Positions 16,296-23,068 of a stretch of DNA of 28,650 nt are shown here, one piece after another. The stretch is from a candidate division Hyd24-12 bacterium UBA5074. Lineage in GTDB: Bacteria > Fermentibacterota > Fermentibacteria > Fermentibacterales > Fermentibacteraceae. Position numbers and translations under genes: made by a program. A model generated the notes under the pieces. That model saw only the letters and a program-made list of their open reading frames with translations. It was not told the origin of the DNA and did not search any database. Position 1 is the first letter of the stretch. Every line of letters starts with the position of its first letter. The stretch lies in NCBI GenBank assembly GCA_002414865.1, contig DIAQ01000066.1, positions 1 through 28,650 on the forward strand. Reading direction: 5' to 3'.

Positions 16296-16324
16296 AGTAT
16301 AAGCGGGGACGGGGGGCGTAACAG
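16296..16324 (-). promoter_or_regulatory. Promoter of the rarA operon, likely leaderless
   Basis: On the minus strand TATACT (16296-16301) is a 5/6 match to -10, with a weak CTGTTA (16319-16324) 17 nt upstream. Transcription would begin at or within a base or two of the rarA ATG at 16289. Confidence 0.55.
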
Positions 16325-16343
16325 AGTCCGGGCGGAGGGATGG

Positions 16344-16379
16344 AAAAGGCCGCCCCCGCCCGGTCCGGGCGGGGGCGGC
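16344..16379 (-). terminator. Rho-independent terminator of the lipoprotein gene
   Basis: A perfect 14-bp GC stem (GCCGCCCCCGCCCG at 16349-16362 with its complement at 16366-16379, 3-nt loop). On the minus strand it is followed by C and four U residues. It begins 20 nt after the lipoprotein stop codon and insulates the rarA promoter. Confidence 0.88.
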
Positions 16380-16398
16380 AAGACACGCTTCCCCGGGC

Positions 16399-17349
16399 CT
16401 ACTGCTGCTGCGCGGCTGCAGCCTCGTTCTGGGCCTGGGTGATGAACATCTGGATCATGGGGGCGATATCCACGGTCTGGACGGGCTCGCCCGGGAGCTT
16501 GTCCTCGGCCCCGGTGGAGCCGAAGCCGGTGACCTCGAGCGAATGCGACTGGTTGTCGGTCGTGTCGGTCACCCTGACATAGGCGATCGGCAGGATGGGG
16601 AGGTCGGCGGAGAACAGCAGCTCGACCGTGCCCTTCTCGGAGGTCATCCTGACGATGGTTCCGTCGACGCTTGCGTCGGCGACTGCGAACTCGCCGGCCT
16701 CGGTGGCGTACTCGAAGTCGTCGAGCATGGTCTGCATGCTGTCGGCACCGGTCTCGACCTGGACGCCCATGCCGCCCGTGAGCTGGCCCAGCATGGCGGT
16801 GTCGGCGAGGACGGGCTCGAGCACGGCGGGGATGCCGCTGAGATCATAGGCGACTATGGTCCCGTTCTGGAGGAACTTCACCATCTTGATCGCGCCGATG
16901 ACGTCGAGGACCTTCCGGAGGTTCTCGGTGTCGCTCATCATGGCGGAGGGATCGGCCCCGTGAGCCTGGAAGTAGGCCTGGGGATCGGCGAGTACGGTGT
17001 TGATCGTCTCGCCGTAGCCGGCCATGGCCGAGGAGATGAGCGTGGGGTTCACGAGCACCTGCGCCAGCATCGCCTCGGGACCCTCGATCTGGACCCACAG
17101 GCAGCTCTCGCCCTGGAACTGTTCTTCGGATATGACGGAGAGAGTGACGCCTTCGGAGAGGGTGTCGACCTTGAAGCTGACCCACTGCCCGACGGCAAGG
17201 GGCTGCGTCTCGAGGCTCACGCCACCGGGCTGTGCGGCAGAGTCCACAGCCGTGGAATCAGCAGCCCCGCCCTGATCGGCGGGCTTCTCGCCGCATCCCG
17301 CTGCGGCCATGAGGAGCCCGAGGAGAAGGACCAGCGACAGCCTGTACAT
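16399..17349 (-). CDS. Predicted lipoprotein of unknown function
   Basis: A 316-aa protein with a clear lipoprotein signal: MYR, a hydrophobic core, then MAAAGC with the lipidated Cys at residue 19. A low-complexity Gly/Ala/Asp/Ser linker follows (about 20-45). The mature part alternates beta-like segments (QWVSFKVDTLSEGVTLSVIS, VRMTSEKGTVELLFSADLPI) with a helical middle and ends in a Gln/Ala-rich tail. No enzyme motif was recognised. The overall pattern recalls beta-rich lipoproteins such as LolA/LppX-like or DUF-type proteins, but this is not supported by a specific motif. It has its own promoter (17425-17454) and terminator, so it is probably monocistronic. Confidence 0.8.
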   Translation of the reverse strand: MYRLSLVLLLGLLMAAAGCGEKPADQGGAADSTAVDSAAQPGGVSLETQPLAVGQWVSFKVDTLSEGVTLSVISEEQFQGESCLWVQIEGPEAMLAQVLVNPTLISSAMAGYGETINTVLADPQAYFQAHGADPSAMMSDTENLRKVLDVIGAIKMVKFLQNGTIVAYDLSGIPAVLEPVLADTAMLGQLTGGMGVQVETGADSMQTMLDDFEYATEAGEFAVADASVDGTIVRMTSEKGTVELLFSADLPILPIAYVRVTDTTDNQSHSLEVTGFGSTGAEDKLPGEPVQTVDIAPMIQMFITQAQNEAAAAQQQ

Positions 17350-17372
17350 CTGACTTCCTTTCGCTGATTGGA

Positions 17373-17396
17373 GGGGCTTGCCACTCCGGAAGCCCC
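17373..17396. other. Hairpin in the leader of the lipoprotein gene
   Basis: A perfect 7-bp stem GGGGCTT/AAGCCCC with a 10-nt loop lies in the roughly 70-nt leader between the predicted start of transcription and the lipoprotein ATG. There is no T-run on either strand. It may be an mRNA-stabilising leader stem or a weak 3' end for apt. Confidence 0.35.
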
Positions 17397-17424
17397 GGGA
17401 TGATCTGACTGGTTATCGGGTAGG

Positions 17425-17454
17425 ACTATAAGCGTCCGGGGAGTGCATGCGCCA
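17425..17454 (-). promoter_or_regulatory. Candidate promoter of the lipoprotein gene
   Basis: On the minus strand TATAGT (17425-17430, 5/6 to consensus) is preceded at 18 nt by a weak TGGCGC (17449-17454). It falls in the 125-nt gap between apt and the lipoprotein gene. Confidence 0.45.
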
Positions 17455-17474
17455 GCCGGGAGGATGAGGCGGTG

Positions 17475-18017
17475 TCAGCCCTCGGACTCGACCCTGACCA
17501 CGCTGCGGACCAGGTATCCGGCCTCTTCGAGCCTCCTGCGGCCTCCGAGGAACAGGAGGTCGATCACGAAGGAGGTCGCGGCGACCCTCCCCCCCTCTCG
17601 CTCGATGAGATGGCAGGCTGCGAGTGCCGAGCCTCCGGTGGCCACCAGGTCGTCGACGACGAGGACGCGGCATCCGGGCCGGAACGAGTTGCGGTGCATC
17701 TCTATCCTTGCGGTTCCGTACTCGAGGGCGTAGTCCTCTCCCAGCTTGTCCGCGGGCAGCTTCCCCGGCTTCCTCAGCAGCACGAGGGGAAGCCTCCGGC
17801 GCGCGGCCAGGACCGATCCGAAGACGAAACCCCGTGACTCGATGGAGGCGACCGCGTCGAAAGCGATCCCTGTGAGGCCCTCCTCCACCAGGTCGACCGT
17901 GTCCGCCAGCCCGCCGGGTTCGGTGAGCACCGTCGTGATGTCCTTGAAGACGACCGGCGGAGCGGGGAACCCCGGCACATCCCTTATGAGCCTCGCGAGA
18001 CTTTCCGGCGTCAGCAA
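17475..18017 (-). CDS. apt: Adenine phosphoribosyltransferase
   Basis: A 180-aa purine-salvage enzyme converting adenine and PRPP to AMP. DVPGFPAPPVVFKDITTVL and ASIESRGFVFGSVLA are the Apt N-terminal signatures. RKPGKLP is the hood/flexible-loop region. VLVVDDLVATGGSALAA is the PRPP-binding motif. The start is TTG at 18017 because AGGAGG (plus-strand CCTCCT at 18025-18030) sits exactly 7 nt upstream; there is no suitable ATG or GTG. The gene overlaps the upstream LOG-like gene by 7 nt, so the two are translationally coupled. Confidence 0.94.
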   Translation of the reverse strand: MLTPESLARLIRDVPGFPAPPVVFKDITTVLTEPGGLADTVDLVEEGLTGIAFDAVASIESRGFVFGSVLAARRRLPLVLLRKPGKLPADKLGEDYALEYGTARIEMHRNSFRPGCRVLVVDDLVATGGSALAACHLIEREGGRVAATSFVIDLLFLGGRRRLEEAGYLVRSVVRVESEG

Positions 18018-18523
18018 GAGATGACCTCCTCGGCTTTCCTGACGAACTGGAGGGCTTCCTCCGGAGTGCCGACCTCCGTCACCCCGGGGATGGAGCTCCA
18101 TGTCCCGGTGGCGCAGACCGGCCGGCCTGCGTCCAGCGCGAATGCGACCTCGCTCAGCGTCCCGTACTTGCCTCCCACGGCGATGAGCGAAAAGCCAGCG
18201 AGGGCGACCAGCCTGTTCCGTGCCGAGCCCAGGTCGGTCGGCAGGGAGATCCTCACGTAGCGATTCGCCTGGGCCGATTCGACTCCCTGGAGCATGCCGA
18301 TCGTCAGCCCGCCCACGCTGCAGGCGCCTTCACAGGCAGCCTCCATGACCCCGGGACCGCCACCGCAGGCAACTGCATAGCCGGCTGCTGCGAGCAGCCT
18401 TCCCAGCTCCAGGGCGAAGGATCTCTCGGTGGGTGTGGCCTCTGAGGATCCGGCGACGGAGACGATCCTCAGGGGGGTCGTCCCGCCAGCCATGCCGAAA
18501 CGGGCCACGGGAACGAACTGCAT
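18011..18523 (-). CDS. TIGR00725 / LOG-like Rossmann protein
   Basis: A 170-aa protein of the SLOG (SMF/DprA-LOG) superfamily. It has a nucleotide-binding glycine stretch AVACGGGPGVMEAACEGA and the late motif GGKYGTLSEVAFAL, matching TIGR00725 proteins, which are distant relatives of cytokinin riboside 5'-monophosphate phosphoribohydrolases. The classic LOG signature PGGxGTxxE appears as GGKYGTLSE, with the catalytic-type Glu kept. ATG at 18523 is chosen because GGAG lies about 7 nt upstream; ATG 18541 (9 nt from the tRNA) and ATG 18493 are alternatives. Coupling to apt suggests a role in purine or AMP-derivative handling, which is inference. Confidence 0.78.
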   Translation of the reverse strand: MQFVPVARFGMAGGTTPLRIVSVAGSSEATPTERSFALELGRLLAAAGYAVACGGGPGVMEAACEGACSVGGLTIGMLQGVESAQANRYVRISLPTDLGSARNRLVALAGFSLIAVGGKYGTLSEVAFALDAGRPVCATGTWSSIPGVTEVGTPEEALQFVRKAEEVISC

Positions 18524-18549
18524 CGACAGCTCCAGAAGCATGCGATGAG

Positions 18550-18627
<78 letters not shown>

Positions 18628-18638
18628 ACGGAGAGCCG

Positions 18639-18668
18639 AATGTAGCCGCAAGGGGAGTTGCGGGTCAA
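18639..18668 (-). promoter_or_regulatory. Promoter of the tRNA-Pro(CGG)/LOG/apt unit
   Basis: On the minus strand TTGACC (18663-18668), 18-nt spacer, TACATT (18639-18644). Both hexamers and the spacing are identical to the tRNA-Leu promoter at 565-594. The -35 box overlaps the stop codon and 3' hairpin of the upstream membrane-protein gene. Confidence 0.72.
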
Positions 18669-18674
18669 CTCCCC
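18652..18674 (-). terminator. Hairpin at the end of the COG2426 gene, overlapping the next promoter
   Basis: A perfect 9-bp stem (GGGGAGTTG 18652-18660 / CAACTCCCC 18666-18674, 5-nt loop) contains the stop codon of the upstream gene. It lacks a U-run, so termination efficiency is uncertain. Confidence 0.45.
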
Positions 18675-19183
18675 AGGAGGAAGTCCACTCCTGCGAGCGC
18701 CCCTGTCATCACGAGGGTCACGATGGCCCCCGCTCCGGCCACTCCCAGGGCGATCGAGGGCAGCGACAGCCGTTTCGGTATGCCGAACAGGAACGCAGCC
18801 ACGCAACCGCTCCATGCCCCGGTCATGGGCAGCGGTATCGCGACGAAAACCGCGAGTCCAAGAGCCTCGTACTTCTCGATGGCCCTGCCCGCCCTGCGCC
18901 TCGCCCTCTCGAACAGCCAGTCGAAGAAGCGCTCGAAGGGCTTCCACCTGCTGAGGAGGCGGCTCACGGGGCCGAGGAGCCAGAGGACGAAGGGCACGGG
19001 GAGAAGGTTCCCCGCCACTGCGAGGAGATAGATCTTGAGCCAGCCCCAGCCCCATGCCTGGCTCATGACCGTGAACGCCAGGGGTATGCTTGCCCTCAGC
19101 TCCGTCAGAGGAATGGCCGACAGCAGTATCATCTGCAGCTCGGGAGGCAGGAAGGAGAGCGCTTCGAGAATCCTCCCGCCCAA
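18665..19183 (-). CDS. COG2426 small multidrug-export-like membrane protein
   Basis: A 172-aa inner-membrane protein. FLPPELQMILLSAIPLTELR and ASIPLAF match the conserved opening of COG2426 proteins (putative small multi-drug export). A re-entrant hydrophobic segment LGLAVFVAIPLPMTGAWSG and two further membrane segments follow, with a basic cytoplasmic helix (FERFFDWLFERARRR) between. Export activity for the family is poorly established. The start is TTG at 19183, with AGGAG 7 nt upstream inside the end of the previous gene; the stop of that gene lies 2 nt before the start. Confidence 0.85.
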   Translation of the reverse strand: MGGRILEALSFLPPELQMILLSAIPLTELRASIPLAFTVMSQAWGWGWLKIYLLAVAGNLLPVPFVLWLLGPVSRLLSRWKPFERFFDWLFERARRRAGRAIEKYEALGLAVFVAIPLPMTGAWSGCVAAFLFGIPKRLSLPSIALGVAGAGAIVTLVMTGALAGVDFLLGS

Positions 19184-19185
19184 GA

Positions 19186-19827
19186 TCAGGCTCCTGACTG
19201 CACGAGCGGGACGAAACTGGCGGAGAAGGCCCTGCCGGCATCCTCCACGGCGCCGCCCCTCTTCTTCCAGACTCTGAACTCCTGCCCGTCCGGGCCGCCG
19301 ACCGGGGCCCCCAGCCTGCCCCCCTCCGCCAGCTGGGCGAACAGCCCGTCCGGCACGACCCGGCATGCGGCGCTCAACAGGATGCAGTCGAACGGGGCGT
19401 TCTCCGGCCAGCCGAGCCCGCCGTTGCCGTACTGGACCAGGATGTTGGAGTAGCCCAGGGTCTGGAGCACCTTCCGCGAGGAATGCACGAGGTCCAGGAG
19501 GACCTCCACGCCGTAGACCCTCGAGCACATCCTGGACGCCACGGCGGCGGTGTAGCCGCTGCCGCTGCCGACCTCGAGGAGCAACTCGTCCCTGCGGGGC
19601 GAGAGGGCCGACAGGCAGGCCAGGACCACGGCGGGAGCGCTGATGGTCTGTCCCCTGCCGATGGGAAGTGCAGCCTCGGAATAGGCCTTGTGCCAGAGAG
19701 CCTTTTCCACGAAGGCATGCCGGGGGACTTCGGCCAGGGCAGATGCGGCGGGCTCGAAGACGGCGGTCAGGGGAACCCTGAGGGCCCTCTCGACCATCTC
19801 CCTGCGCGGCCTGGAAAAGTCGTCCAT
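19186..19827 (-). CDS. Second protein-L-isoaspartate O-methyltransferase-like protein
   Basis: A 213-aa SAM methyltransferase of the PIMT family. LAEVPRHAFV, EAALPIGRGQTISAPAVVLA and LLLEVGSGSGY (83-92) match PIMT motifs, and AEGGRLGAPVG is the late block. It is more divergent than the copy at 14317-14973: the N-terminal VENQ segment is replaced, and the C-terminus is different. Repair of isoaspartyl proteins is likely, though altered specificity is possible. ATG at 19827 has AGGGG about 5 nt upstream. It begins 43 nt after tRNA-Pro(GGG) and is probably on the same transcript. Confidence 0.88.
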   Translation of the reverse strand: MDDFSRPRREMVERALRVPLTAVFEPAASALAEVPRHAFVEKALWHKAYSEAALPIGRGQTISAPAVVLACLSALSPRRDELLLEVGSGSGYTAAVASRMCSRVYGVEVLLDLVHSSRKVLQTLGYSNILVQYGNGGLGWPENAPFDCILLSAACRVVPDGLFAQLAEGGRLGAPVGGPDGQEFRVWKKRGGAVEDAGRAFSASFVPLVQSGA

Positions 19828-19870
19828 AGAATCCCCTGAAGCCTCCAGGGGGATGGGAGGAGAAGGAACC

Positions 19871-19947
19871 TGGTCGGGGCGACTGGATTCGAACCAGCGA
19901 CCCCTTGAACCCCATTCAAGTGCGCTACCGGACTGCGCCACGCCCCG
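19871..19947 (-). tRNA. tRNA-Pro(GGG)
   Basis: A 77-nt cloverleaf with acceptor CGGGGCG/CGCCCCG, anticodon stem CTTGA/TCAAG, loop ATGGGGT (anticodon GGG), T loop TTCGAAT and encoded CCA at 19871-19873. It shares the acceptor with the CGG isoacceptor 1.3 kb away but differs in both the anticodon and D arms. Confidence 0.95.
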
Positions 19948-19958
19948 ACCGGTGGGCA

Positions 19959-19987
19959 AAACTAAGGACAGGATCAGTTGCCGTCAA
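19959..19987 (-). promoter_or_regulatory. Promoter of the tRNA-Pro(GGG)/methyltransferase/COG2426 unit
   Basis: On the minus strand TTGACG (19982-19987), 17-nt spacer, TAGTTT (19959-19964). The -35 lies in the last codons of the MerR gene. The predicted start is about 5 nt before the tRNA. The -10 hexamer is identical to that of rpsT. Confidence 0.7.
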
Positions 19988-20369
19988 CCGCCATGGGATC
20001 GCGGTCGAGCATGTCGAGCATGCTCCTGAGCTCGTCGCGGACCTCGGAGAGCATATCCCCGGCGGGTGGGCGTTCCGGCGCCGACGCCTGGATGTCCAGC
20101 TCCATCTGGTCCAGCTCCGAGAGGTGCCTCATCTCCTCGATCTTCTGGCGGGCTCCGTCGACGGTGAACCTCTCGTCGTAGAGGAGCTTTCTGATGAGCC
20201 TGATCAGCTCGAGATCCCTGGGTCTGTATATCCTGTTGCCGGCCTGATTTTTAGAAGGTCGCAGCATGGGGAAGGCCGTTTCCCAGTACCTGAGCACGTG
20301 AGGCTTCAGGTCGGTCATCTCGCAGACTTCACTTATCGAGTAGTAGAGGCGCTCACCGTCTCTTGCCAT
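19974..20369 (-). CDS. MerR-family transcriptional regulator
   Basis: A 131-aa DNA-binding protein. The N-terminal winged helix has YYSISEVCEMTDLKPHVLRY, then WETAFPMLRPSKNQAGNR and IYRPRDLELIRLIRKLLYDE, a standard MerR domain to about residue 80. The C-terminal part is acidic, with no cysteine or other metal-binding pattern. This matches the MerR subgroup that senses no obvious ligand. It overlaps the DnaJ-domain gene by 17 nt, a pairing reminiscent of CbpA/CbpM and of dnaJ/hspR, where a MerR-like partner controls a co-chaperone; that link is inference. Confidence 0.9.
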   Translation of the reverse strand: MARDGERLYYSISEVCEMTDLKPHVLRYWETAFPMLRPSKNQAGNRIYRPRDLELIRLIRKLLYDERFTVDGARQKIEEMRHLSELDQMELDIQASAPERPPAGDMLSEVRDELRSMLDMLDRDPMAVDGN

Positions 20370-21201
20370 CGCCGGCGGGTCCCTTCCTCCCTGCTGCGGC
20401 CTTCCCTGCCGGGTTCCTGCCGGCCGACGCCTTCCCTCCGCCCATCGGTGCGCTCAGTTTCTTGAGCAGACGCTTGATGGCGGGCTCCGACTTCTCGAGC
20501 TCCTTCTGGATGAGAGCGAGGTCGGCCTTGGCCTTCTGCTCGTCCTCGTTCCAGGACAGGGCATCACGAAGGGCGTCCCTGGCCTTCTGCCACTGCTTGC
20601 CCTTCATGTAGGCCTCGCCGAGCAGCAGATGGTTGCCTGCGTTGAAGTACTCGACTTCGCAGGCCACCTTGAGGTGATCGGCCGCCTCCCTGTGCCGCAT
20701 CATGCCGGTGGAGGCCCTTGCGAGCGCCCGCCGCAGAGCGGGCTGGCGAGGATATCTCACCAGCATCCTCATCAGCATATCATTGGCCTGCCAGAAGTTG
20801 CCCTGTTCACACAGCCTGTCGGCGATTCTGATCGCCTTCTTCACCGCATCGTCGAGCCTCTGTGCGGCTCCCGCCCTGGGATCGTCCTGCTTCCTGGCAG
20901 CGGTGGCCGGGCCGGTCTTTACGGCCGTGCCGGTCGGTCCGGAATGGAAGGTCTGCTCGGAGACGGGGATGCCGAGGTTTTTGTCGTACTCGCGCCGGAG
21001 CAGGGGCGAGATGAGCGTCTGATATGCCTCGTTGATGAGCATGAAGCGGGCGGTGGCCTCTGGGCCGCCGCCCGCGACATCCGGATGGAGCCTGCGCGCC
21101 AGGTCGAAGTAGGCTCTCTCCACGTCCTCCTGACCGGCATCCCGGGAGATTCCGAGTATCCTGTAGTAATCTTCCTGCCCGGGCTGGGCTCCTGGATTCA
21201 T
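20353..21201 (-). CDS. J-domain protein with TPR-like C-terminus
   Basis: A 282-aa co-chaperone. The J domain (about 10-75) has DYYRILGISRDAGQEDVERA, the HPD tripeptide that stimulates DnaK ATPase (39-41) and INEAYQTLISPLLRREYD. The glycine-rich and zinc-finger regions of true DnaJ are absent. Residues 125-255 form helical pairs like TPRs (RIADRLCEQGNFWQANDML, LLLGEAYMKGKQWQKARDAL), ending in a basic, Gly/Ala/Lys-rich tail. Thus it is a type III J protein, probably recruiting DnaK to a particular client. ATG at 21201 has GAGGT 5 nt upstream, 3 nt after the carboxypeptidase stop. Confidence 0.9.
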   Translation of the reverse strand: MNPGAQPGQEDYYRILGISRDAGQEDVERAYFDLARRLHPDVAGGGPEATARFMLINEAYQTLISPLLRREYDKNLGIPVSEQTFHSGPTGTAVKTGPATAARKQDDPRAGAAQRLDDAVKKAIRIADRLCEQGNFWQANDMLMRMLVRYPRQPALRRALARASTGMMRHREAADHLKVACEVEYFNAGNHLLLGEAYMKGKQWQKARDALRDALSWNEDEQKAKADLALIQKELEKSEPAIKRLLKKLSAPMGGGKASAGRNPAGKAAAGRKGPAGDGKRR

Positions 21202-21204
21202 CGG

Positions 21205-22671
21205 CTACCTCAGTACTGTGAACCTGCTCTCGCCCGTCGCACCGCCGGCGCTCGCGCGGAGCACATAGACGCCCGACGGGGCATCCGACGGCATCGTGAA
21301 CTGCACGAAGTTGTCGCCGGCACGGAGGTTTGCCGTCGAGACCTCGGCCACGGAGCGGCCCGAGATGTCGAAAACAGTCAGCCTGGCGCCCGCAGGCGAG
21401 TCGATGCCGACCAGGACCGCCGCGCTGCCGCTCACAGGGTTGGGAGTCACGGCGCCGACGGTGAGCTGCCCGGGAACCGGTGCGCCTTCCTGCTCCGAGA
21501 TTCCCACGAAGGACGGGGCGTTCATGCAGAGCCACCTGTTCATGGGCCTGCACTGGCTGCAGATGGCCACGATGACGGTGCTGTCGCTCTGCCCGCCCCA
21601 GAACCCGTTGTCGTCCACCTCGGGGGTGAAGATCATGATCTTGGGATGGCCGGAGCCGCTGTAGTAGCCCCAGTCGTCGGCGTCGCCGTTGGAATTGTAG
21701 CCGAGGACTTCGCCGCAGCGCCCGGCGGCGTAGCCGCTGAAGGCGCACATCGCGCCGCTCCAGGAATCGTAGGTCGCCTCGTCCGGCGTGGCGGAGTTGT
21801 TGTAGTTCCAGGGGTGGATCAGATATCCGCCGTAGGCGTGATAGTGGAAGCCGGCGATGGGGTCGATCGTGTTGATGAAGTTCATGACGGCCTGGGTCTC
21901 GGGCTCGCTGCCGGCGCTGGAGCCGCGGTAGGTATCGTCATAGGGGTCGGGGCTGGATCCCGAGTCGTCGTAGCCCCACTGGTACGTGAAGTTCCTGTTC
22001 AGGTCGACGCCATCGGGAGGGGTCTGGTTCTTGCGGAGCATGCCGCCCGCCGGGTTGCAGTTGGCGATGTAGGTGTCGATGTTGACTATGGGCACGAGGT
22101 AGATCCGCGTGTTGTCGAGGATCCAGGTGGCCTGGGTGTCGCTGCCGTAGTTCGTGGTGAGCCAGTTGGCCCAGTCTATGAGCACCGAGTTGCCGCCCGG
22201 CTCGCGGGCGTGGGTCAGGGCCGTGAAGATGAAGGCCGGCTTGTAGGCCGGACCCGCGTTGCTCGTGAGGAGCACCATGTTGATGGCCCTGCCCTGGACC
22301 GTTGTGCCGATGGAGACCGGCGTGTCCACCAGGTCGGCGTGCTGAGCGGCGAGGGTCGCCCAGAAGGCGTTGTTCTCCTCGTAGCTGTAGTAGAAGCCCG
22401 CGTTGCCGCGGTTGGCGTCGGTCAGGCTGCTCCACTCCTCGGGCATCACTTCGAAGCGGCGGGAGTACAGGGATGCCCTGTCGAGCTCTCTGTCGTCCAT
22501 GACGACATCGACCCAGCCTTCGCGCGCGCTGGCAGTGGCGATGTCCATGCCGTCGGCGCCGAGCTCCTGGACAAGCACGGCCGTGGCCGGATCGTACAAC
22601 CGAACGATCCTACCGGCGGTGGCAGTGCCGGCCAACACCAGGGCAACAGCCAGCAGAGCAACAGTCTTCAT
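21205..22671 (-). CDS. Secreted M14-family zinc carboxypeptidase with C-terminal Ig/sorting domain
   Basis: A 488-aa secreted metallopeptidase. The signal peptide ends near Ala19 (TATA-G). Zinc ligands His154 and Glu157 lie in THAREPGG and His278 in GFHYHAYGG. Arg226 in GVDLNRNF binds the substrate carboxylate. Glu351 in FTPEVDDNGFWGG is the catalytic base. All M14 residues are present, so it should be active. The last 75 residues (VTPNPVSGSAAV, LTVFDISGRSV, SGVYVLRASAG) form the FlgD-like/type IX-style C-terminal module common in FCB bacteria. ATG at 22671 has GGAGG 8 nt upstream. It heads the carboxypeptidase-DnaJ-MerR operon and is transcribed away from rpsT. Confidence 0.93.
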   Translation of the reverse strand: MKTVALLAVALVLAGTATAGRIVRLYDPATAVLVQELGADGMDIATASAREGWVDVVMDDRELDRASLYSRRFEVMPEEWSSLTDANRGNAGFYYSYEENNAFWATLAAQHADLVDTPVSIGTTVQGRAINMVLLTSNAGPAYKPAFIFTALTHAREPGGNSVLIDWANWLTTNYGSDTQATWILDNTRIYLVPIVNIDTYIANCNPAGGMLRKNQTPPDGVDLNRNFTYQWGYDDSGSSPDPYDDTYRGSSAGSEPETQAVMNFINTIDPIAGFHYHAYGGYLIHPWNYNNSATPDEATYDSWSGAMCAFSGYAAGRCGEVLGYNSNGDADDWGYYSGSGHPKIMIFTPEVDDNGFWGGQSDSTVIVAICSQCRPMNRWLCMNAPSFVGISEQEGAPVPGQLTVGAVTPNPVSGSAAVLVGIDSPAGARLTVFDISGRSVAEVSTANLRAGDNFVQFTMPSDAPSGVYVLRASAGGATGESRFTVLR

Positions 22672-22693
22672 GACCCGGGCCTCCGTAAGATAG

Positions 22694-22722
22694 TTGACTT
22701 GAGCAGCATGACAGGCTAGTTT
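22694..22722 (+). promoter_or_regulatory. Promoter of rpsT
   Basis: TTGACT (22694-22699), 17-nt spacer, TAGTTT (22717-22722). The predicted start near 22729 gives a leader of about 75 nt. The leader holds a small CGGCG/CGCCG hairpin (22745-22757). Confidence 0.65.
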
Positions 22723-22804
22723 ACACCTTCAATGTGCGAAACATCGGCGGGACGCCGAAGTTCCCTTGTTCTTGAGTTTCTAATCTTGCGAAAGGAGCGG
22801 GTTC

Positions 22805-23059
22805 TTGGCAAGGAGCAGCAATTCCGAGAAAAGCCTCAAGACGGATCTGGAGAAGCGGGCCAGGAACCGCAGCAGGGTGAAGGCCATACGCACGGCCATG
22901 CGCAGGGTTACCGAGGCCGGAACGGCCGACGAGAAGCAGGAGGCCTTCCGCACAGCCCAGAGCCTCCTCGACAAGGCCGGGCGCAGGCGCGTCCTCCACC
23001 CGAACACGGCAAGCCGCCTCAAGAGCAGGCTCTCCTCGAAGAAGGCTGACAAGGCCTGA
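22805..23059 (+). CDS. rpsT: Ribosomal protein bS20
   Basis: An 84-aa, very basic protein of the small subunit that binds 16S rRNA. The Lys/Arg-rich helices (RNRSRVKAIRTAMRRV), the AQSLLDKAGRR segment and the terminal block VLHPNTASRLKSRLSSK match bS20. The start is TTG at 22805 with AAGGAG 7 nt upstream; there is no ATG or GTG nearby. E. coli rpsT also begins with UUG and is autoregulated at translation, so this start may be functionally conserved. It is the only plus-strand protein gene in the window and converges on cysS with a 9-nt gap. Confidence 0.95.
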   Translation: MARSSNSEKSLKTDLEKRARNRSRVKAIRTAMRRVTEAGTADEKQEAFRTAQSLLDKAGRRRVLHPNTASRLKSRLSSKKADKA

Positions 23060-23068
23060 GGCCCGCGC

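Noticed and set aside
14974..16386. N-terminal extension of the pcm frame
   Set aside because: It lies inside rarA, whose AAA+ motifs are intact. PIMT proteins begin at the ATG at 14973.
17373..17396. Leader hairpin as a riboswitch
   Set aside because: The leader is only about 70 nt, with a single simple stem and no conserved aptamer sequence that I recognise.
20629..22719. A 696-codon plus-strand open frame
   Set aside because: It lies antisense to the clear carboxypeptidase and DnaJ genes, has no recognisable domain, and reflects the lack of stop codons in GC-rich antisense frames.
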